25,861 nt of DNA from Planctomycetota bacterium (GTDB lineage: Bacteria > Planctomycetota > Phycisphaerae > Phycisphaerales > SM1A02). Within the stretch, counting starts at the first letter, position 1, and the number at the start of each line of letters is the position of its first letter. The notes under the pieces are model-generated. The model had not been told where the DNA came from and did no database searches. It saw only the letters and a program-made list of their open reading frames with translations. The stretch lies in the NCBI GenBank assembly GCA_009924765.1, contig RFQW01000001.1:1-25861 (forward strand), in the 5' to 3' direction. Shown piece by piece: positions 7,738 through 14,695 of the stretch. Made by a program: the position numbers and the translations under genes.

Positions 7738-9906
7738 TCAGCTGCAGCCCATGCTGTTGCCGCAGTTGAGGCACCGGTAGCAGGTGCCGTTCCGGACGGT
7801 GATCGATCCGCATCCGTCGCAGGCGGGCGCGTCACCCATGAGGGTGGCCGTTGCCTGATCGAGCACGCTGACGCGCTTGGTGGCGACGGTGGTCTCCGTG
7901 ACCACGCTCACCCCAGCCGAATGTGCGCTCGTCGACACGTCCGACTCGGTGATCTGCGTGGTCTCGGACAGGATCGAGGCGATCCTCTCCGAGCCGCGCG
8001 GGGAATCCGTGGACGACCCTGACGCGCCCATGTCGCTCGACGAAATCCGGTCGCCGAGGCGAGCGGATGCGCCGTCCGTGCGATGCTGCCATGCTGTGTC
8101 CTCCTTGACGCCACGTCCGTGATGATCGGCCAGCGGCTCCGCCGTGACCGGTGCGGCGACCGACGCAGGTCGCCGCGGTGCGTTCTGATCCCGATAGCCG
8201 GCGATGAACTGCATGCCCATCCACCGGAAGATGTAGTCCACCAGGCTCTTCGCGAAGGGGATGTCCGAGTTGGTGGTCATGCCCATCGGCTCGAAGCGCT
8301 GGTGCGCGAACTTGTTCACCAGGCTCTCCACCGGCACGCCGTACTGCAGGGCCACGCTGATCGCGGTGCCCAGCGAGTCCATCAGGCCGCCGATGGTGGA
8401 ACCTTCCTTCGCCATGGTGATGAAGAGCTCGCCCGGGCGGCCGTCCTCGTAGAGACCCACGATGAGGTAGCCCTCGTGGCCCGCCACGTTGAACTTGTGC
8501 GTGATGCTGCCGCGCGTCTCGTTCAGACGACGACGCATGGGCCGCTCGATCACGCGCTCCACCACGCGCTCCACGATGCGCTCCACGAATCGGTCACCCT
8601 CCACCAGGACCGAGCTTTCCTCGGCCACGGGGGATTCGAACGATGTCGTCGAGGTCGATGTCGCAGGCACCGCTGCCGCACGCGTCGCGCCCTGGCTGGA
8701 CGCCGCCGAAGCCACGGGCTCCCCCGCGGTGGCGGACTCCTCCAGGCCTTCGGTGTCCTCGTCTTCCTGCTCCACATCGGTCTTGGTGGAGAGGGGCTGG
8801 CTCAGCTTGCTGCCGTCGCGGTACAGGGCGTTGGCCTTCAGGCCCAACTCCCAGCTCATGCGGTACGCGTCGCCGATCTGCTCGACCGTCGCCTCCGAAG
8901 CCATGTTGATGGTCTTCGAGATGGCGCCCGAGATGAAGGGCTGCGCCGCGGCCATCATGTGGATGTGGCCTTCGGGGCGGATGAACCGCGTGCCGGTGGG
9001 GCCACACTTGTTGGCGCAGTCGAACACCGCCAGATGCTCCGCCTTCAGGTGCGGTGCACCTTCCACGGTCTGGGTGCCGCAGATTCGGCGGTTCAGCGAC
9101 TCGATCTGCTTCTTCTTCAGGCCGAGCACCTTCAGGCCGTTGAACTTGCCGTCGGCCTTGGCCGCAGCGGGGTCAAGGCCGGCGGCCTCGAGCACCTGCG
9201 TGGGCATGCTCCATGCGCTGAACGCGAAGCCCAGCTCGAACATCATGGGCAACTGGTTCTCGAGTGCCACCAGGTTGTCGCCGGTGTAGCCCTTGGCGGT
9301 CAGGTGCTGACGGAACGTGGGGCCCGTGGCCGGAATGCGGCCATCCGCATCGGGCATGGGGGTGTCCAGGTTCAGCGTGCCCATGACGTGCGCCAGGATC
9401 TCGTCGGTCTGCGTGGCGCTGTAGCCGAGGGCCTTCATCGCCGGACGCAGGCTCTGGTTGGCGATCTTGAAGTAGCCGCCGCCGGCGAGCTTCTTGAACT
9501 TGGTCAGCGCGAAGTCGGGCTCCACGCCGGTGGTGTCGCAGTCCATCAGCAGGCCGATGGTGCCGGTGGGGGCGATCACGGTGACCTGCGCGTTGCGGAA
9601 ACCGAACTTGGTTCCGAACAGCAGCGCGTCGTCCCATGCGGCGAGCGAACGGGCGAGCATGTCGCCGGCGTTCGCCAGCGGAACCTTGCCGGCCTTGAAG
9701 ATGCCGTGGTCGATCGACACCGGACGGATGCGCAGCGACTCCCACTCGGAGGCGTCGCGAGCGGTGCCGTAGGCCGCGCGGCGATGGTTGCGGATGACCC
9801 GCAGCATCTCCTCGCGGTTCTCGGCGAAGCCATCGAACGCGCCGTGCTCGGCGGCCAGCAGGGCGCTGGCGGCGTAGCTGCGACCGGTCAGGATGGCGCT
9901 GAAGGC
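7738..9906 (-). CDS. nrdJ: B12-dependent (class II) ribonucleotide reductase NrdJ, C-terminal fragment
   Basis: The downstream 722 codons of nrdJ, in the frame offset by two bases from the N-terminal part. The sequence resumes at AFSAILTGRSYAASALL and continues through NREEMLRVIRNHRRAAYG, GTIGLLMDCDTTGVEP, NRRICGTQT, FDCANKCGPTG and the C-terminal block ITHKFNVAGHEGYL...GELFITMAKEGS. A low-complexity linker rich in E, S, A and T (about the CDS midpoint) ends in a repeated VER pattern (FVERIVERVVERVIERPM). A second linker leads to the terminal Cys-rich tail CDGCG...CYRCLNCGNSMGCS, typical of large NrdJ proteins and thought to relay reducing equivalents. The first in-frame ATG is only at 9807, inside conserved sequence, so this is a fragment of the gene beginning at 11417, not a separate gene. 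Confidence 0.9.
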   Translation of the reverse strand, partial: AFSAILTGRSYAASALLAAEHGAFDGFAENREEMLRVIRNHRRAAYGTARDASEWESLRIRPVSIDHGIFKAGKVPLANAGDMLARSLAAWDDALLFGTKFGFRNAQVTVIAPTGTIGLLMDCDTTGVEPDFALTKFKKLAGGGYFKIANQSLRPAMKALGYSATQTDEILAHVMGTLNLDTPMPDADGRIPATGPTFRQHLTAKGYTGDNLVALENQLPMMFELGFAFSAWSMPTQVLEAAGLDPAAAKADGKFNGLKVLGLKKKQIESLNRRICGTQTVEGAPHLKAEHLAVFDCANKCGPTGTRFIRPEGHIHMMAAAQPFISGAISKTINMASEATVEQIGDAYRMSWELGLKANALYRDGSKLSQPLSTKTDVEQEDEDTEGLEESATAGEPVASAASSQGATRAAAVPATSTSTTSFESPVAEESSVLVEGDRFVERIVERVVERVIERPMRRRLNETRGSITHKFNVAGHEGYLIVGLYEDGRPGELFITMAKEGSTIGGLMDSLGTAISVALQYGVPVESLVNKFAHQRFEPMGMTTNSDIPFAKSLVDYIFRWMGMQFIAGYRDQNAPRRPASVAAPVTAEPLADHHGRGVKEDTAWQHRTDGASARLGDRISSSDMGASGSSTDSPRGSERIASILSETTQITESDVSTSAHSAGVSVVTETTVATKRVSVLDQATATLMGDAPACDGCGSITVRNGTCYRCLNCGNSMGCS

Positions 9907-11417
9907 GCCGCGCGACCTTCATCGCTGTCGTAGGGAATGCCCGCCTGCATCAGCAGTGCGCCCAGGTTGGCGTAGCCAAGACCCAGCGTGCGGTACTTCC
10001 AGCTGCGCTCGGCGATCTCCTTGGAGGGGAACGCCGCCATCAGCACGCTGATCTCCAGCACCACGGTCCACAGGCTGATCGCGTGCTCGTAGGCCTCGAG
10101 GTCGAAGTTGCGGGTCTCGGGGTCGTACAGCTTGAGCAGGTTGATGCTGGCCAGGTTGCACGCCGTGTTGTCCAGGAACATGTATTCGCTGCACGGATTG
10201 CTGGCGTTGATGCGGCCACCGTTGGGGCAGGTGTGCCAGGCGTTGATGGTGCTGTCGTACTGCAGGCCCGGATCGGCGCAGCGCCATGCGGCGAAGCTGA
10301 TCTGGTTCCACAGGTCGCGCGCCTTCAGCTTCTTGGCCACCTTGCCGTCGGTGCGACGGATCAGGTTCCAGTCGGCGTCGGCATCGACGGCTTCCATGAA
10401 GGCATCGCTCAGGCGCACGGAGTTGTTGCTGTTCTGGCCGCTGACGGTGTAGTAGCTCTCGCCGTTGAAGTCGTAGTCAAGCTTCAGGCCGAGGCGCTGC
10501 GCCGTCTCCTTTTGCTCGGGGGTGAAGTGCTTGGCGCCTTCCACCAGCGCTGCCACCTTCAGCTCCTCGCGCACCTTCCAGTTGACGAAGGCCTCGACAT
10601 CGGGGTGATCCACGTCCAGGCACACCATCTTGGCGGCGCGACGCGTGGTGCCACCGCTCTTGATGGCGCCGGCGGCGCGGTCGCCGATCTTCAGGAAGCT
10701 CATCAGGCCGCTCGACTTGCCGCCACCCGACAGCGACTCGTTCTCGCCGCGGACCGAGCTGAAGTTGGTGCCGGTGCCCGAACCGTACTTGAACAGGCGG
10801 GCCTCGCGGGTCCACAGGTCCATGATGCCGCCTTCGCCCACCAGATCATCGGCCACGGCCTGGATGAAGCAGGCGTGCGGCTGCGGATGGGTGTACGCAT
10901 CGGTGGCCAGCGTCGGCGTGCCGGTGGCGTGATCGGTGATCCAGTGGCCCTGCGCGGGGCCGCTGATGCCGTAGGCGTAGTTCAGGCCGGTGTTGAACCA
11001 CTGCGGGCTGTTGGGCGCCGCGACCTGGTTCAGCAGCATCCACGCGATCTCGTCGTAGAACGCCTGCGCATCCTTGGCGCTGGCGAAGTAGCCGAACTTC
11101 TCGCCCCAGTGGCGCCAGCAGCCGGCGAGGCGGTGCACAACCTGCTTCACCGAGCGCTCGGGGCCGAGCACGGGCTTGCCGCTCGCATCGACCTTGGGCT
11201 GGCCATCGGTGCCGATCTGCGGCACGCCGGCCTTGCGGAAGTACTTGCTCACCACGATGTCGGTGGCGAGCTGACTCCAGGTGGCGGGGATTTCCGCGTC
11301 GTTCATCTCGAAGACGGTGCTGCCGTCACTGTTGGAGATGCGACTGGAGCGGGTGCTCCACTCGATCGAGGCGTACACATCCTTGTTTGGTTCGGTGAAG
11401 CGTCGGTGAATTCGCAT
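9888..11417 (-). CDS. nrdJ: B12-dependent (class II) ribonucleotide reductase NrdJ, N-terminal fragment (frame broken near 9907)
   Basis: Reduces ribonucleotides to deoxyribonucleotides with an adenosylcobalamin-generated thiyl radical, so it works with or without oxygen. This frame gives 509 codons from the ATG at 11417; homology ends at PYDSDEGRA and about seven unrelated residues follow before a stop. Visible are PQWFNTGLNYAYG, Cys183 in HACFIQ (one of the redox pair), YGSGTGTNFSSVRG, KSGGTTRRAAKM and Cys409 in NPCSEY, the position of the catalytic thiyl. The C-terminal remainder continues at 7738-9906. Restoring seven bases at the break would give the family sequence GRALAGAFSAILTG, so a 7-nt deletion is the simplest reading (inference). 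It lies 75 nt downstream of dcd. No strong Shine-Dalgarno is seen. Confidence 0.92.
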   Translation of the reverse strand: MRIHRRFTEPNKDVYASIEWSTRSSRISNSDGSTVFEMNDAEIPATWSQLATDIVVSKYFRKAGVPQIGTDGQPKVDASGKPVLGPERSVKQVVHRLAGCWRHWGEKFGYFASAKDAQAFYDEIAWMLLNQVAAPNSPQWFNTGLNYAYGISGPAQGHWITDHATGTPTLATDAYTHPQPHACFIQAVADDLVGEGGIMDLWTREARLFKYGSGTGTNFSSVRGENESLSGGGKSSGLMSFLKIGDRAAGAIKSGGTTRRAAKMVCLDVDHPDVEAFVNWKVREELKVAALVEGAKHFTPEQKETAQRLGLKLDYDFNGESYYTVSGQNSNNSVRLSDAFMEAVDADADWNLIRRTDGKVAKKLKARDLWNQISFAAWRCADPGLQYDSTINAWHTCPNGGRINASNPCSEYMFLDNTACNLASINLLKLYDPETRNFDLEAYEHAISLWTVVLEISVLMAAFPSKEIAERSWKYRTLGLGYANLGALLMQAGIPYDSDEGRAAPSAPS

Positions 11418-11447
11418 GGCTCGTTCCGTGTCCGTGTGCGAGAGGGT

Positions 11448-11479
11448 GAAGAAAACGTTGTCGCCCGCGTGCGGGCGAC
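11448..11479 (-). terminator. Hairpin plus T-rich tract between dcd and nrdJ (terminator or attenuator)
   Basis: GTCGCCCG (11460-11467) and CGGGCGAC (11472-11479) form an 8-bp stem with a 4-nt loop. On the minus strand it is followed by AACGTTTTCTTC. It lies just after the dcd stop and about 30 nt before the nrdJ start, so it could partly terminate dcd transcripts and set the dcd:nrdJ ratio. Confidence 0.5.
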
Positions 11480-11492
11480 GGGTTGCAGTGCG

Positions 11493-12083
11493 TCAGCCCT
11501 TGCTGGCGGGCGCGAGCCCGTCCACCAAGGGAAGCGTGAGTCCGGTCTGATCCTGATACTTGCCACCCTTGTCCGCGTAGCTGCTGACGCAGGTGCGGCT
11601 GGCCTTCAGGAACACCATCTGGGCGATGCCCTCGTTGGCGTAGATGCGGGCCGGCAGGGGGGTGGTGTTGCTGATCTCGATGGTGACCTTGCCGCGCCAC
11701 TCGGGCTCGAGCGGGGTCACGTTCACGATGATGCCGCAGCGGGCATACGTGCTCTTGCCGACGCAGATGGCGAGGCAGTCGCGCGGAACCTGGATGGTCT
11801 CCACGGTCTCGGCCAGTGCGAAGGAGTTGGGCGGAATGATGATGTGGTCGCGGCCGGTGCCGGCGAGCTCGACATCGATGAACAGATCGTCGGTGAACTT
11901 CTTGGGGTCGACCACCGCGGTGCCACCGCTGGTGGCGTTGGTGAACACCTTGAAGCGCGTGCCCACGCGGACGTCGTAGCCGTAGCTGCTCACGCCGAAG
12001 GAGATGCGACCCGGTCGCTTGGTCATCGACTCGAAGGGCTCGATGCCGACGCGTTCCTGGATTTCTGCATCAGACAAGACCAT
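11493..12083 (-). CDS. dcd: dCTP deaminase
   Basis: Deaminates dCTP to dUTP, feeding dUMP and dTTP synthesis. At 196 residues it matches the family length (E. coli Dcd 193). Landmarks are ISFGVSSYGYDVRVG (31-41 region), PPNSFALAETVETI, the nucleotide-binding GKSTYARCG with Ser111 and Arg115, catalytic Glu136 in VTIEISNTTPLP, and GGKYQDQTGLT near the C-terminus with Lys175. The ATG at 12083 is preceded by AGAGGA at 8 nt; the much longer open frame upstream is non-coding shadow of the helicase gene. It is the first gene of a minus-strand run that continues into nrdJ, giving a dNTP-supply pair. A bifunctional deaminase/dUTPase activity, known in some archaeal relatives, cannot be excluded by eye. 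Confidence 0.93.
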   Translation of the reverse strand: MVLSDAEIQERVGIEPFESMTKRPGRISFGVSSYGYDVRVGTRFKVFTNATSGGTAVVDPKKFTDDLFIDVELAGTGRDHIIIPPNSFALAETVETIQVPRDCLAICVGKSTYARCGIIVNVTPLEPEWRGKVTIEISNTTPLPARIYANEGIAQMVFLKASRTCVSSYADKGGKYQDQTGLTLPLVDGLAPASKG

Positions 12084-12157
12084 GGGGCGCTTCCTCTGGA
12101 ACCGGTTCAGACGTGCAAGGCCCTCGGCCACGGGACCGAGGGAATGCCTCCACGACA

Positions 12158-12179
12158 TCCGAACAAATTCCGAACAAAT
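12158..12179. promoter_or_regulatory. Tandem 11-bp repeat with GAAC-N7-GAAC, candidate LexA-type operator
   Basis: TCCGAACAAAT occurs twice in direct tandem (12158-12168 and 12169-12179). On the minus strand it reads GTTC-N7-GTTC, the same form as the direct-repeat SOS box known from Alphaproteobacteria. It lies 75 nt upstream of the dcd start in the control region shared with a helicase gene of a family often under SOS control. Whether LexA of this organism recognises such a site is unknown. Confidence 0.38.
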
Positions 12180-12289
12180 GACTGCTCTTTCGTACCGCTT
12201 CCGACACGCTTCCAGGGCCTCTGCACGCCTGCGAGGTGGTTGCGTGAGGCGGATCGTACCCCCACCCATTGGGGCCGCAAGTTCGAGTG

Positions 12290-12305
12290 ACACGAAATAT
12301 TGTGA
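12290..12305. promoter_or_regulatory. Candidate NrdR box upstream of dcd-nrdJ
   Basis: ACACGAAATATTGTGA matches 13 of 16 positions of the published NrdR consensus acaCwAtATaTwGtgt. NrdR represses ribonucleotide reductase genes in many bacteria and usually binds two boxes about 31 bp apart. I found only a poor half-match at that spacing, which weakens the case. Confidence 0.3.
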
Positions 12306-12485
12306 TTTCACGGAGCACCTCCACAAGTTCAACAACGGGCGCACCTTGCACATCGGCACATTCTTCACGAGACTCCAACAAATGGTGTGGAGAGGCTGTC
12401 CAATCTGTCCAAAGGCCCAAGATCTTGTGGAGTGGGGTGCTCGGAATGGCCGAAAGCAGGCTGTTTTTGCGCTTAGACTCGCCCA

Positions 12486-14695
12486 GTGAATTCCGAAGCC
12501 CCCAATCGCCTGCTGGATGCCCTGACCGAACCCCAGCGTGAGGCGGTGCTGCACACGGCGGGACCGCTGCTGGTGCTGGCGGGGCCAGGCTCGGGCAAGA
12601 CGCGCGTGATCACGCACCGCATCGCGCACCTGGTGGAGCAGGGCGAGCGCGCGTCCAGCGTGCTGGCGCTCACCTTCACCAACAAGGCGGCGGGCGAGAT
12701 GCGTCGGCGTGTGCAGGCGCTGATGCCGGATCCGGACGAGGCCGCGCGCATCGTGGCGGGCACGTTCCACAGCTTTGGCGCGCGCGTGCTGCGGCGCTAC
12801 GCGACCGAGGCTGGCGTGCCGGCGGACTTCACGGTGCTGGATCCCGATGACCAGACCAAGGCGTGCAAGCAGGCGATCACCGAATCGGGCGAGGCACTGG
12901 ATCGCTTCTCGCCCAAGACGGTGCTGAGCGAGATCAGCGGCTTCAAGGACATGCTGATCACGCCGGACATCGCGCAATCGCAGGCGCAGGACTGGCGCGC
13001 GCGCGTGATCGCGCGCATGTACGCGGCCTACGAGAAGGTGCTGCTGCGAAGTTCGTCGCTGGACTTCGACGACCTGCTGTGCCGCACCGCCAACCTGCTG
13101 CGCACCAACGAGGCGGTGCGCGAGCAGCTGCAGGCGCGCTTTCGCAACATGCTGGTGGACGAGTACCAGGACACCAACCATGCGCAGTTCTGCACGGTTC
13201 TGGAGCTGGCGAAGTCGCATCGCCGCCTGTGCGTGGTGGGCGATCCCGACCAGAGCATCTACGGCTGGCGCGGCGCGGATCTGCGCAACATCCTGAAGTT
13301 CGAGGAGCACTTTCCCGACGCGATCGTGGTGCCGCTGGGCGAGAACTTCCGAAGCACGCACCCCATCGTGAGCGCGGCGGCCACGCTGATCCAGAACAAC
13401 CGGCAGCGTCGTCACAAGGAGCTGCGCAGCATGCGCGGCGAGGGCGAGGCGCCGCGCTACGTGCGCTGCGTGGACGAGCGCGACGAGGCGCAGCGCGTGG
13501 TGCAGGAACTGCGCGAGGCCGGCAAGCGCGGCGTGCCGTGGCGCAGCATGGCGGTGCTGTACCGCATGAACAGCATGAGCCGCGTGCTGGAGGAGGCGCT
13601 GCGGCGCGCGGACATGCCGCATCAGGTTGTGCGCGGCACGGCCTTCTACGACCGCCGCGAGGTGCGCGACCTGGTGGCGTACCTGCGACTGGCGGGCAAT
13701 CCGCACGACGAACTGGCGCTGGCGCGCATCGCCAACGTGCCCACGCGCGGGCTGGGCGACACCAGTCTGTCGCGCATCGAGCTGCATGCGGCGAAGCGGC
13801 AGCTGCCGCTGATCGAGGCGCTTCGCGTGGCGGAGGAGGCCGGCGCCTCCGCGCGTGCGGCCAACTCCGCGCGCAAGCTGGCCGAGATGATCCTGGCGTG
13901 GCGGCGCGAGGCGGAGACCTCGTCGGTGGAGGCGCTGGGCGAGCTGGTGGGTCGCGTCGCGCGCGAAAGCGGCCTGGAATCGCACTATCTGGCCGAGGAT
14001 CGCGAGTCGCCCGACGACGGCGAGAGTCGCACCGAGAACCTGGCGCAGGTGGTGAGCGCGGCGGCGGAGTTCATCACCGAGCGCATGGCGCAGGAGAGCG
14101 GCGAGATGGAAGGCACGCCGCCGCTGCGCACGGCGCTGGATGGATTGCGCGCGTACCTGGAGCGCATCGCGCTGGTGGCCGACAGCGACGCCTTCGACCC
14201 CGAGACCGGTGCGGTGACGCTGATGACGCTGCATGCGGCCAAGGGCCTGGAGTTCGGCGTGGTGTGCATGGTGGGTCTGGAGCAGGGCAGCCTGCCGCAT
14301 GCGCGCAGCATGGATTCACCCAGCGATCTGGAGGAGGAGCGTCGCCTGTGCTTCGTGGGCATGACGCGCGCCGAGGATCGCCTGATGATGTCGAGCGCCG
14401 CCACGCGCACCATGCGCGGGCAGCCGATGGCCACGGTGGAGAGCATGTTCGTGCGCGAACTGCCGCCCGAGGTGGCGCGCGAGGATGCCAGCGACTCGCA
14501 GTTCGACGGCTTTGCCGGGCACCGCGCGCCGGCGCCATGCGCGTGGGCACGCGCGTGCGTCACCCGCTGTTCGGCATCGGCGTGGTGGAGTCGGTCACGC
14601 CGCGTGGCGGCAGCACCGCGCTGCGCGTGGCCTTCAAGGCCGTCGGCAGCAAGACGCTGATCCAGGAATTCGCGCGCCTGCAGGTGATCGGCTGA
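12486..14695 (+). CDS. UvrD/PcrA-type superfamily 1 DNA helicase (frame broken near 14530)
   Basis: An ATP-dependent 3'-5' DNA helicase used in repair and in clearing replication or recombination intermediates. Visible motifs: AGPGSGKT (Walker A, residues 32-39), LTFTNKAAGEM, GTFHSF, VDEYQDT (D225-E226), GDPDQSIYGWRG, ENFRSTHPI, TLHAAKGLEF and VGMTRAEDRL (about 624-633). The opening frame would stop at 14660 after about 40 unrelated Arg/Ala/Trp-rich residues. The genuine C-terminal domain, GTRVRHPLFGIGVVESV...IQEFARLQVIG, is in the frame offset by two bases, starting near Met at 14537 and ending at 14695. One missing base between about 14515 and 14537 explains this. The GTG start at 12486 lacks a Shine-Dalgarno but gives a normal N-terminus (LTEPQREAV). 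The stop abuts the stop of the convergent gene. Confidence 0.92.

Larger units (their letters stand above)
12084..12485. promoter_or_regulatory. 402-bp divergent intergenic region between dcd-nrdJ and the UvrD/PcrA helicase
   Basis: This is the longest non-coding stretch in the window and is less GC-rich than its surroundings, as expected for promoters on both strands. It holds a 7-bp hairpin (CCCTCGG/CCGAGGG, 12121-12142) in the presumed dcd leader, a tandem 11-bp direct repeat at 12158-12179, and a partly palindromic AT-rich site at 12290-12305; the last two are listed separately. I could not assign -35/-10 pairs with confidence, and no convincing gene lies here on either strand. No B12-box typical of cobalamin riboswitches is visible. 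Confidence 0.65.

Noticed and set aside
9880..9930. Intein, intron or programmed frameshift in nrdJ
   Set aside because: No inserted sequence separates the two halves and no slippery heptamer or downstream structure is visible; a small deletion explains it.
8083..12290. Long plus-strand open frames opposite nrdJ and dcd (8083-9933 and 10083-12290)
   Set aside because: Antisense shadows of the reductase and deaminase genes, with repetitive Gly/Ala/Val/His composition and no motifs.
11418..12485. Cobalamin riboswitch controlling dcd-nrdJ
   Set aside because: I looked for the B12-box and a long structured leader upstream of dcd and nrdJ and found neither.
12084..14300. Minus-strand open frame extending dcd upstream through the helicase gene
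   Set aside because: The dcd family N-terminus begins at 12083 with a good Shine-Dalgarno; the extension is Arg/His/Ala-rich shadow.
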